Positions 7,357 through 14,267 of a stretch of 21,314 nucleotides of DNA are shown one piece after another. The position numbers and the translations under genes are program-made. The stretch is from NCBI GenBank assembly GCA_001513395.1, contig LFTP01000140.1, forward strand, positions 1-21,314. Reading direction: 5' to 3'. How positions within the stretch are numbered: position 1 is the stretch's first letter; each line of letters starts with the position of its first letter. Source of the DNA: Clostridia bacterium DTU080 (lineage in GTDB: Bacteria > Bacillota > Limnochordia > DTU080). Below the pieces are notes generated by a model. It ran no database searches. It worked only from the letters and a program-made list of their open reading frames with translations, and was not told where the DNA came from.

Positions 7357-7445
7357 CGGATGGTCCCCCGCCGAATCATCGTAGCGACAATTGTGGCACG
7401 TCCGTGCCGGATGATCGGCGGCAACTTGCCATTCAAACACTTGAC
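7357..7445 (-). repeat. IscB-end element, copy B
   Basis: Sequence at and beyond the iscB stop codon, minus strand: GTCAAGTGTTTGAATGG, GCCGCCGATCATCCGG, the hairpin GGCAC-GTCC-GTGCC (plus-strand 7395-7408), then TCGCTACGATGATTCGGCGG. It aligns with copy A over nearly its whole length. The final block seen in copy A (GTCGTACC...GGTGC) is shortened here to GGACCATCCG. It ends about 25 bases upstream of coaX. Confidence 0.65.
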
Positions 7446-8600
7446 GCTGTACGTCGACAGTCGTAATCGTAGCCGTCAAAACGTTGCAGCAGTCTGAATT
7501 GCCTCCACGATGTCGCGATTCTTTTTCCCCGGAGCCGTTACCAGATCGAAGTAGCCTCGTTCGCTGCACGGCCCACATGCGCACGCCCGTGTTTCCCCTT
7601 CTCAATCACCACACGGACCGTATCTGCGGTTTGAGAACCGTCTACACGCTTTACCGCCTTCGGCTTAGTGCGGGGAAAGCTGTGTTTGTCCGCGCGGCAC
7701 ACTTGTCCGGAACTGCGCCCCAAAAGCGGTGATTGTAAGAACCGGCATCTTTGGGCTCAACACAACCTCAACTCCGCTTTCACCGACACAGACAATATCG
7801 ATCCCATGCGCCTTGGGATATCCCTGCTGTATGCGGTTGTACTTGGCCATACCTCCGGTGTCGGTCTCCAGCGGCAGATCCGATCCGTCCGAACGCCGCC
7901 ACAGCCCCCAGCGTGTCGCATTGATCGCGCTATGTCACGCATCGTTTCTTGAGCCCGCTCCTGGATATGCGGAAAACCGAACTCGGCTGCCGTCCGATTG
8001 CCTTTCTTTCGGTTACACTCTTTGCAGGCAATCGTCGGATTTGAAATCCGGTTTCTGCCTCCGTGGCCTTTGGCCATGGTGTACTCAACTTCCAAAGACG
8101 CATCATTTGCCTAACAATAGGCTCATCTATAGCCCCACTTCTCAAGCAGGTATTGCCTGACTTCGTATCCGAACGGCTCGTCCTGTTGATACTCCTTGCC
8201 TGATGTCTTTAGGATTCTACAGCTTTTGCGTGTCGAGCTTGACGTGTTCTACCGGACGCAGCCGTGATCGGGGCATATTTCATCAAGCGTCGTACTCAGG
8301 GGTCTCTATGTTGCCGAGACGGTTTTCCAACGTCGGAGGAAGCCAGCCTTCTTTCTGACCGGCGTCTGTTGTTAAACCGGGGTTTGCGATAGCGTGTCTT
8401 TCTGTTCCGTGTTGATCTGCAAACGGTGCGCCTTTTGTCCAGATTCCGCGTGACGATATGCCCCCTGTGATTCAGCTCGGCCGCAAAGACAACCGTTCTT
8501 GTCGTTGACAATTGCCAGGTCCGTGGTGCGACTGCCCGGACGATACAGGCGACATACTGCGACTTTGCCTGAGATTGGTCCAGCGAGCATAACGTAAGGT
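7433..8600 (-). pseudogene. iscB: Decayed iscB (RNA-guided RuvC/HNH nuclease)
   Basis: Readable pieces appear in the right order on the minus strand but in several frames. They are: a RuvC-I region reading RPGSRTTDLAIVNDKN, where the catalytic Asp of DPGS is lost (near 8530-8560); AELNHRGHIVTRNLDKRR and the arginine-rich bridge helix RNRKTRYRKPRFNNRRR (near 8355-8480); GWLPPTLENRLGN; VKLDTQKL; then FGYEVRQYLLEKWGYR, a stop, AYC and another stop. The HNH core EVEYTMAKGHGGRNRISNP...CKECNRKKGNRT follows (near 7980-8095), with Tyr in place of the first catalytic His. The RuvC-III part is MAKYNRIQQGYPKAHGIDIV (Asp kept), then PRTKPKAVKRVDGSQTADTV and the terminal LLQRFDGYDYDCRRTASSV before TGA at 7433. 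At least four frameshifts and two or more stops make it non-functional. The N-terminal start and the upstream omega-RNA region expected for IscB are missing; leuS begins there instead. Confidence 0.85.
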
Positions 8601-8630
8601 GACCGACCCTCGCCGCGGCGAAGGTCGGTC
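8601..8630 (-). terminator. Strong hairpin after leuS
   Basis: A 30-base near-perfect foldback (GACCGACC...GGTCGGTC enclosing TCGCC/GGCGA) begins 18 bases past the leuS stop codon. The single position that mismatches in the plus-strand RNA becomes a G-U pair in the minus-strand RNA, which fits use on the leuS side. No T run follows on the minus strand. Confidence 0.5.
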
Positions 8631-8647
8631 AAAAAGACTCGTTCGAT

Positions 8648-11104
8648 CTATTTGACCACAATGTTGCACAGCCTGCCCGGAACGGCGATGATCCTTTGGA
8701 TCTTTTTATCTGCCAGTTCCGCCTGAATGCGTTCGGAGGCCAAGGCCGCTTTTTCTATAGCCTCTTTGTCGGCATCGGTCGGCACCATGATCCTGTCGCG
8801 AATTCTTCCGTTGATCTGGATCACAATCTCCACCTGTTCCTCAACTGTGAGGGCTTCATCGTAAGTTGGCCAGGGCTCGTAGGCCAAGGTCTTGTCATGG
8901 CCAAGGCGCTCCCAGAGCTCTTCGGCAATGTGAGGGGCAAATGGCGAAAGCAACAGTACAAAGCCCTCCATGAATTGCTTCGGAAGCACCTCTTGTTGAT
9001 AAGCCTCATTGATGAAGACCATCATTTGTGAGACAGCCGTGTTGAAGCGCATCTCTTCAATATCCTGCGTGACTTTCTTGACCGTCCTGTGATAGATGCG
9101 CTCCAGCGGTGGATTGGCTTTCTCCCAGGGCACAATGGCCGGATTGAGTTCGCCGCTTTCTGTGATATAGAGGCGCCAGACGCGGCGCAAGAAGCGGTGA
9201 ACGCCTTCCAGACCCTTGGTGCTCCACGGCATGGCGGCCTCCAAGGGGCCCATGAACATCTCATACAGTCGCAGCGAATCGGCTCCATAGGTAGCCACGA
9301 TGTCATCGGGATTGATGACATTGCCCCGCGACTTGCTCATCTTTTCACCGTTTTCCCCGAGGATCATCCCTTGATTGACCAAACGCTGGAAAGGTTCCTT
9401 GGTCGAGACGATCCCAAGATCATAAAGCACTTTATGCCAGAAGCGAGCGTACAAAAGATGGAGTACGGCATGTTCCGCTCCGCCGACATAAAGATCGACC
9501 GGCAGCCATTTTTCCTGAAGTTCACGGTCGACAAGAGCCTCGTCATTGTGCGGGTCAATGAAGCGCAAGTAATACCAGCAACTTCCGGCCCACTGAGGCA
9601 TGGTGTTGGTTTCGCGACGCGCTTTTTGTCCTGTGACCGGATCGATCACATTGACCCATTCATCGACGTTGGCCAGAGGCGATTCACCGGTCCCGGTAGG
9701 AGTGATCTCCTCTACGTCCGGGAGCAGCAATGGTAGCTCATCTTCCGATAAGGGTCGAATCGTGCCGTCTTCGAGATGGAGCACAGGAATGGGTTCTCCC
9801 CAATAGCGCTGTCTGCTGAACACCCAGTCGCGCAGGCGATAGGTCACAGCTCGTTTGCCTTTACCGTTTTCCTCCAGCCATTCTATGATCTTCTCCTGTG
9901 CCTCTTCAACGTTCAATCCGTTGAGTATCCCGGAGTTGACCATGATTCCGTCTTCGGTGAAGGCCTCCTTGCTTACGTCCCCTCCCGATACGACCTCAAT
10001 GATTGGAAGTCCGTGTTTCCGGGCAAACTCCCAGTCGCGCTCGTCGTGGGCCGGTACGGCCATGATGGCCCCCGTGCCATAGGTGGCGAGGACGTAATCA
10101 GCGATCCAGATCGGGATTCTCTCGTCATTGACAGGATTTATCGCATATGCTCCCGTGAAAACACCCGTTTTTTCGCGTTCCAATTGCGTGCGTTCCAGGT
10201 CGCTTTTCGACATGGCCTGTTGTCTGTACTCCTCGACGGCTGCACGCTGCTCAGGAGTGGTGATTTTGTCTACCAGTTTATGTTCGGGGGCCAGCACACA
10301 ATAGGTGGCGCCGAACAAGGTGTCCGGACGTGTGGTAAACACCTTGATCTCCAGACCGGGATGATCAGCCACTGGGAAGATCACTTCCGCGCCTTCGGAG
10401 CGACCGATCCAGTTGCGCTGCATCTCTTTGATGCTCTCGGGCCAGTCGAGCTCCTCGAGATCTTCCAGAAGGCGATCGGCATAGGCAGTGATTCTCAATA
10501 CCCACTGACGCATCGGTATCCGAACGACGGGATGATTGCCGCGTTCGCTGCGGCCGTCGATCACTTCTTCGTTGGCTAGGATTGTCCCGAGGGCGGGGCA
10601 CCAGTTAACCGGCATGTCAGCCATATAGGCCAGCCCCATCTCATACAACTTGAGGAAGATCCACTGGGTCCATCTGTAGTACTCGGGATCGGTGGTGCTG
10701 ATCTCTCGGTCCCAGTCATAGGAAAAGCCCAATGATTTGATCTGACGTTTGAATGTCGCTATATTGCGCTCCGTGAAGGGCCGAGGATGCTGTTTTGTGT
10801 CGAGAGCGTACTGTTCAGCCGGCAAACCAAAGGCGTCCCAACCCATGGGGTGAAGGACGTCATAGCCCTGCATCCGCTTATACCGAGCAATGATATCGGT
10901 GGCCGTGTAACCTCTCGGATGCCCGACATGCAGGCCTGATCCTGACGGATAGGGGAACATGTCCAGAATATAGAACTTCTTCTTTCCCGGAACCCGCGGG
11001 GCGCGGAATGTTTTGTGTTTATCCCAATACTCTTGCCACTTCGGTTCGATGTCGGTAGGCCTATACTCTCCTGCCCGATCGACAGTTGGCCTTGTCGAGC
11101 TCAT
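8648..11104 (-). CDS. leuS: Leucyl-tRNA synthetase
   Basis: 818 residues, normal for a bacterial class Ia LeuRS; it charges tRNA-Leu. The ATP-binding HVGH of the HIGH motif is at residues 59-62, within YPSGSGLHVGHPRG. The editing domain CP1 carries TTRPDTLFGATY and AVPAHDERDWEFA, which hydrolyse mischarged tRNA. DWVFSRQRYWGEPIP and TNTMPQWAGSCWYYLRF follow, then KMSKS (588-592), the anticodon-binding helices and the C-terminal domain. I chose ATG 11104 because AAGGAGGT lies at ideal distance; the frame opens 13 codons earlier without a ribosome site. Expression is expected to be controlled by the T-box leader at 11350-11646. The gap between T-box terminator and start codon holds a mobile-element-derived repeat. 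Confidence 0.97.
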   Translation of the reverse strand: MSSTRPTVDRAGEYRPTDIEPKWQEYWDKHKTFRAPRVPGKKKFYILDMFPYPSGSGLHVGHPRGYTATDIIARYKRMQGYDVLHPMGWDAFGLPAEQYALDTKQHPRPFTERNIATFKRQIKSLGFSYDWDREISTTDPEYYRWTQWIFLKLYEMGLAYMADMPVNWCPALGTILANEEVIDGRSERGNHPVVRIPMRQWVLRITAYADRLLEDLEELDWPESIKEMQRNWIGRSEGAEVIFPVADHPGLEIKVFTTRPDTLFGATYCVLAPEHKLVDKITTPEQRAAVEEYRQQAMSKSDLERTQLEREKTGVFTGAYAINPVNDERIPIWIADYVLATYGTGAIMAVPAHDERDWEFARKHGLPIIEVVSGGDVSKEAFTEDGIMVNSGILNGLNVEEAQEKIIEWLEENGKGKRAVTYRLRDWVFSRQRYWGEPIPVLHLEDGTIRPLSEDELPLLLPDVEEITPTGTGESPLANVDEWVNVIDPVTGQKARRETNTMPQWAGSCWYYLRFIDPHNDEALVDRELQEKWLPVDLYVGGAEHAVLHLLYARFWHKVLYDLGIVSTKEPFQRLVNQGMILGENGEKMSKSRGNVINPDDIVATYGADSLRLYEMFMGPLEAAMPWSTKGLEGVHRFLRRVWRLYITESGELNPAIVPWEKANPPLERIYHRTVKKVTQDIEEMRFNTAVSQMMVFINEAYQQEVLPKQFMEGFVLLLSPFAPHIAEELWERLGHDKTLAYEPWPTYDEALTVEEQVEIVIQINGRIRDRIMVPTDADKEAIEKAALASERIQAELADKKIQRIIAVPGRLCNIVVK

Positions 11105-11123
11105 AGGATTGCAACCTCCTTGA

Positions 11124-11232
11124 AACACCACGAATGGTGTCAATCGCTCTGTTGATAATCATGACGCTCCGGCGCCGGATGATCGGTGACGATATTGCAA
11201 ACAAACTGGGGAGCACCACGGATGGTACGACT
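11124..11232 (-). repeat. IscB-end element, copy E, in the leuS leader
   Basis: On the minus strand this reads GTCGTACCATCCGTGGTGC, then CACCGATCATCCGGCGCCGGA with the hairpin block, then ACACCATTCGTGGTGT. The last forms a 6-base stem with a TTCG loop immediately before the leuS ribosome site. The order of blocks matches copy A, with a partial extra copy of the end block in front, so it looks like one and a fraction tandem units. It lies in the same orientation as the two iscB remnants. Confidence 0.5.
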
Positions 11233-11349
11233 CGTCCGAATCAAGCATGACGTGTCGAGTATCTGCCCGAAGCGGGTGGTGTCGGTGAGTCGACGACTGT
11301 TGATACTGGCTTGGGTGTTGGACGGTCAATCACGCACAACTCGATAACC

Positions 11350-11385
11350 AAAAAAGGATCTCTCGTCACGAGGGACGAGAGATCC
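11350..11385 (-). terminator. Regulated terminator of the leuS T-box
   Basis: GGATCTCTCGTC / GACGAGAGATCC (plus-strand 11356-11367 and 11374-11385) with a 6-base loop, then six T on the minus strand (11355-11350). It directly follows the antiterminator sequence, as expected for transcription attenuation. Confidence 0.92.
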
Positions 11386-11646
11386 GAAAACTCCCGCGGT
11401 ACCACCCTGTTTGGCCATGCGCGACGAACAACTAACACACAGCCCACTTCGAGTGCCGTTTATCGGGGGCTACCGTCGCCGAGTAGCGCAGCTTGCGCTG
11501 CGTTCCCCGCCGAAGCTCACGGGCGAGTTTGGTGATGACAACGACTCCGGCTCGCACCGTCTGCCGGCTCTCTGCCCTCGTGTCGGTCACCTACTACTCC
11601 CGCTCATTGCCTTAACGCTATGAAAGCACTATCAAGGACTTATGTA
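11350..11646 (-). ncRNA. T-box leader of leuS (leucine)
   Basis: A tRNA-sensing leader RNA. On the minus strand the signature antiterminator AGGGTGGTACCGCGG lies at 11408-11394. It is followed by a 12-base perfect terminator stem GGATCTCTCGTC / GACGAGAGATCC and six T ending at 11350. Upstream, Stem I shows GGGAGTAGTAGG, then CAGAGAGCCGG...GGTGCGAGCCGG, the conserved AG-bulge and distal-loop elements. A CTC triplet at 11527-11525 in AAACTCGCCCGTGAG is at the specifier position and codes for leucine. In known T-boxes uncharged tRNA pairs with both sites and prevents termination. The 5' end is inferred from the promoter at 11653-11681. Confidence 0.92.
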
Positions 11647-11652
11647 ATCCCT

Positions 11653-11681
11653 ATTGTACGGGCGCGGTCCGCGTATGTCAA
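11653..11681 (-). promoter_or_regulatory. Promoter of the leuS T-box transcript
   Basis: On the minus strand a perfect -35 TTGACA (11681-11676), a spacer of exactly 17, and a -10 TACAAT (11658-11653). The predicted start is about 11646, which gives the T-box leader its usual length. Housekeeping sigma factor expected. Confidence 0.85.
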
Positions 11682-12260
11682 TTATACCCTCCCTGACGCC
11701 TGCGATCGGATAGTACCGAATGCCGTTGTCCGCCACTGTCAGCGGAGTCTACTTGTAAGCGGCCAAACGAGCGAGCATCTTCCGGGACTGAGGATGCATG
11801 TCCGGAGCTATGTCTTCGATCGTCCAACACGTGCGATGTTGGAATCCTGCTCCCGCTACACATAGTACCCACGGGGCGCGTTACCAATTCCCGCCATCCG
11901 CAGTCGTTCCCGTTTTGCGACCCGAAAAATGGCCAGTCCGGAGTTCTCCTATGATACAGGACTTTTGATTGATCCTTTTCGGAAGGAAAACCAGAGGCGC
12001 TTGCGAAGAATGACCATTCAAATATCCTGCCCCTTCCGGGAGTGGGTTCCGCTACTTGGAAGCAGGGCGTAGTCTCTTTTTTCGCCTCTTGGCGCGGTGC
12101 GGGTCCTTTGGATGGCTTCTTCGGAAGTCTACACGAGTCCATACTATGGCTGTATGCCGTGTCGCATCCGATTATCTCCGTGACCTACGGTACGGACCGA
12201 CTGGACGGGGCCAGGAAAAGCAAAAGGCCGCACGAAAGCGAATACGGCAAGTCGTCGCAT
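11682..12260. other. Intergenic region without a supported gene
   Basis: Open frames here on both strands lack ribosome sites and family features. A small hairpin TCCAACA-CGTGCGA-TGTTGGA lies at 11823-11843. The plus strand must hold the promoter of the glycosylase gene, but I see no convincing -35/-10 pair. The glycosylase frame is open back to 12042 without any sign that the extension is coding. Confidence 0.5.
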
Positions 12261-12881
12261 GTGGAGGTTGAGATCATAAGACTCGCGAGAGAGTTCTTCC
12301 AAGTGGACGCTTTGAAATTGGCTCGTAGGCTCATCGGCTGTATGCTCGTACATGACTCGCCGGAAGGCACAACCGCGGGTATCATCGTCGAGACTGAAGC
12401 CTATCGAGGTCCGCTGGACAGGGCGGCCCATTCCTATCGCCGGCGACGAACGCCGCGCAACGAGGCTATGTACGGGCCGGCCGGGCATGCTTATATCTAC
12501 CTGATCTATGGGATGCACGAGTGTTTCAACGTCGTGTGTGGGGAAATCGGACATCCCGAGGCGGTGTTAGTGCGGGCTTTGGAGCCCACTCGAGGTTTGG
12601 CGCTCATGGCTCAACGCAGAGGATTGGACGTAAAGCAAAGAGGTTTTGAACGGAAGCTGTGCAGCGGGCCGGGCAAACTCACCCAGGCCATGGGCATTAA
12701 CCGCAAGCTGCACTACGGCATCGATCTGTGCGGAGACCTGTTGTATATCGAGTCCGGCGTCCGGTTCGCGGACCATGAGGTGGCCACTACGCCGAGAATC
12801 AATGTGGACTACGCTGGGGAATGGGCGCTGCTGCCCTGGCGCTTTATCGTCAAAGACAGTACTTACCTATCGCGCAAATAA
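12261..12881 (+). CDS. DNA-3-methyladenine glycosylase (AAG/MPG family)
   Basis: 206 residues from GTG 12261. This monofunctional base-excision enzyme removes alkylated and deaminated purines. Counting from that start, the catalytic glutamate is in VETEAY (Glu46), followed by the intercalating tyrosine (Tyr48) and His57 in RAAHS. These correspond to human AAG Glu125, Tyr127 and His136. YIYLIYGMHECFNVV follows, with the conserved Asn90, then VLVRALEP, the CSGPGKLTQAMGI core and PRINVDYAG...PWRF. The start is uncertain: family alignment needs a start near here, but no ribosome site precedes the GTG. The only GGAGG (12263-12267) lies inside it and would serve an ATA codon at 12276. It is followed 19 bases later by the VOC gene, likely one operon. 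Confidence 0.9.
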   Translation: MEVEIIRLAREFFQVDALKLARRLIGCMLVHDSPEGTTAGIIVETEAYRGPLDRAAHSYRRRRTPRNEAMYGPAGHAYIYLIYGMHECFNVVCGEIGHPEAVLVRALEPTRGLALMAQRRGLDVKQRGFERKLCSGPGKLTQAMGINRKLHYGIDLCGDLLYIESGVRFADHEVATTPRINVDYAGEWALLPWRFIVKDSTYLSRK

Positions 12882-12900
12882 CGCTGTGGAGGCGAGTTCT

Positions 12901-13278
12901 ATGTATAAACTGTTGCACGTGCGCATTCGCGTGGCGGACTTGGAACGGTCGACTCGTTGGTATTGCGACCACCTCGATTTCAAGGTTGTAAGACGTACCG
13001 AGCGTTCGCCCGCGGGAAATCAGTTGGTCTTCTTGGAGTTGCCGGGCAACGATGTGGCTCTTGAATTGTGCTATTCTCCGGACTATGATCTACAGGTTCC
13101 GGAGGATCTCATGCACTTGGCCATCGGGGTGCCGGATCTCACGGCGTTTTGCGCCAAACTGGATTCCGAGGGTGTAGAGGTGTGGCCGTCAGATTGGCGG
13201 CAGAAGTTTGCCGAAGGAAAGAAGATGGCCTTTATCACGGATCCCGACGGCTATGAAGTGGAGCTTCTTGAGCAATAG
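12901..13278 (+). CDS. VOC-superfamily protein, GloA (glyoxalase I)-like
   Basis: 125 residues covering two beta-alpha-beta-beta-beta modules. The four metal ligands of glyoxalase I line up: His6 (LLHVRIRV), Glu55 (ALELCYS), His72 (LMHLAIGV) and Glu121 (GYEVELLE). Glyoxalase I of other bacteria has His/Glu/His/Glu at nearly the same positions. WYCDHLDFKVVRR and FITDPDGYEVE are typical of the GloA group. The reaction would be isomerisation of a methylglyoxal-thiol adduct; since many Bacillota lack glutathione, the thiol could be different. GGAGG stands 8 bases before ATG 12901. It probably shares a transcript with the glycosylase, which would pair repair of alkylated DNA with detoxification of an electrophile. 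Confidence 0.88.
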   Translation: MYKLLHVRIRVADLERSTRWYCDHLDFKVVRRTERSPAGNQLVFLELPGNDVALELCYSPDYDLQVPEDLMHLAIGVPDLTAFCAKLDSEGVEVWPSDWRQKFAEGKKMAFITDPDGYEVELLEQ

Positions 13279-13594
13279 ATGAGCAGTTGACTTGATCGGT
13301 GTCACCGGTCTTCGGAGCATCGATCCTGCGCGACTACAGTCGGGGGCTCAACCGCTCCTTAGCGCCTTATGGATCGTATTGTAAGGCATGCCGGGGCGAG
13401 TCTGCGTTCCGAGCTCAGCGGCAGATGGTTAGTCAAGCGACAGTCACTGTCGTCCGTTATAGATAATCCATTTTCACCCGACAGCCATACTTGTCGATTG
13501 TTCTCAGCCAGTGCACGGCTTGGGAGATGAGCTCGCCATCCGTTTCATCGTAGTCCTCGCTCTGCTTTAGCTCTACCAAGGCTTGCTCCAAAAA

Positions 13595-13867
13595 CTAGGC
13601 CAGTTCTTTGGGGGTGTCTGTCTCTTTGCTTATAGCACTTTGGATGTTTTGTGCCATATCCGCTTTGTCTTCGTAATCGTCCAAGGCGTAGGATAAGATA
13701 GAGATCGGGTAGGCACACGTTAAGACTTTCCACCATTCATCGACGTCCAGCTCTTTTCGTAACTCGCAAGTCCAACAATCATACATGGCCAGCCTTTTCA
13801 TAACGAGCCGGGCCTTGGCTTGTCTACACGGTGGATTGCCTTTGTCATCAACGCATTTCCAAAACAT
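13595..13867 (-). CDS. Small cysteine-containing hypothetical protein, interrupted by TAG
   Basis: 90 residues, family unknown. The start ATG 13867 has CGGAGG six or seven bases upstream. The N-terminal part has two cysteine pairs (WKCVDDKGNPPC and YDCWTC, Cys5/13 and 30/33) that could bind zinc. The rest is acidic and helical (KELDVDEWWKVL, ALDDYEDKADM). The frame stops at TAG 13597-13595 directly after DTPKELA, but it continues open for 45 further codons in the same acidic, helical style to a TAA at 13457. The true gene may therefore be 136 residues with an internal amber codon. Element copy C begins 17 bases upstream of the start codon. Confidence 0.55.
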   Translation of the reverse strand: MFWKCVDDKGNPPCRQAKARLVMKRLAMYDCWTCELRKELDVDEWWKVLTCAYPISILSYALDDYEDKADMAQNIQSAISKETDTPKELA

Positions 13868-13883
13868 CTTCTGCCTCCGAATA

Positions 13884-13984
13884 CCAGGATCGTATGAGGC
13901 CGCCGAAGCCGTCAGGCAAGTCATCGGAGCGATTGCTCCGGGATAGTCGGCGGCCTCCTTTAAATCAACACTTGACGTTGTACA
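13884..13984 (-). repeat. IscB-end element, copy C
   Basis: On the minus strand: GTACAACGTCAAGTGTTGATT, AAAGGAGGCCGCCGACTATC, then the hairpin CGGAGC-GATT-GCTCCG (plus-strand 13925-13940), then TCGGCGGCCTCATACGATCC. It follows the same block order as copies A and B. The hairpin arms have changed on both sides compared with GGCAC/GTGCC. No iscB coding sequence adjoins it. Confidence 0.55.
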
Positions 13985-14096
13985 TGATCAATACTCGCAG
14001 ACCATTGACGGTCGACAACATTGATCAAGTCAAGTGCTCAACCAAAACCGCTCGATAGCATTGACACGACGGTCATTAACGCTGCTAAGCGCGTGA

Positions 14097-14122
14097 GCAG
14101 GGGTGCCTTGGCGCACCCCTGC
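14097..14122. other. Strong hairpin between element copies C and D
   Basis: GCAGGGGTGC / GCACCCCTGC, a perfect 10-base stem with a 6-base loop, followed on the plus strand by CAAAAAAC. No T run follows on either strand, so it is not a classical terminator. It stands 14 bases from copy D. Confidence 0.45.
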
Positions 14123-14135
14123 CAAAAAACGAGGC

Positions 14136-14245
14136 GTACGACGTCAAGTGTTTGAAGGGAGATATTGCCGCGGTCTATCCGGTGGAAAAATACCGTGATC
14201 ATCGCCGTGACGATTTGGCGGGCTCGCATCATCCGTTGTGTGGAT
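14136..14245 (+). repeat. IscB-end element, copy D (inverted relative to the others)
   Basis: On the plus strand: GTACGACGTCAAGTGTTTGA, AGGGAGATATTGCCGC, TATCCGGTGG...TACCGTG, CATCGCCGTGACGATTTGGC, then CTCGCATCATCCGTTGTG. All blocks of copy B are recognisable in order and the end block of copies A and E is present. The central hairpin is weakened to CGGT/ACCG. With copy C it forms an inverted pair about 150 bases apart. Confidence 0.6.
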
Positions 14246-14267
14246 CAGGAAGCCATCAAGGACGACG

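Noticed and set aside
7757..8145. Separate small HNH protein gene on the minus strand
   Set aside because: It is one frame of the decayed iscB gene; flanking IscB pieces continue on both sides in other frames.
9776..10579. Long plus-strand open frame of 267 codons
   Set aside because: It is the antisense shadow of leuS and has no ribosome site or family features.
11678..12142. 154-codon minus-strand open frame
   Set aside because: No ribosome site, low-complexity Arg/Ser/Pro-rich product, and it overlaps the leuS promoter.
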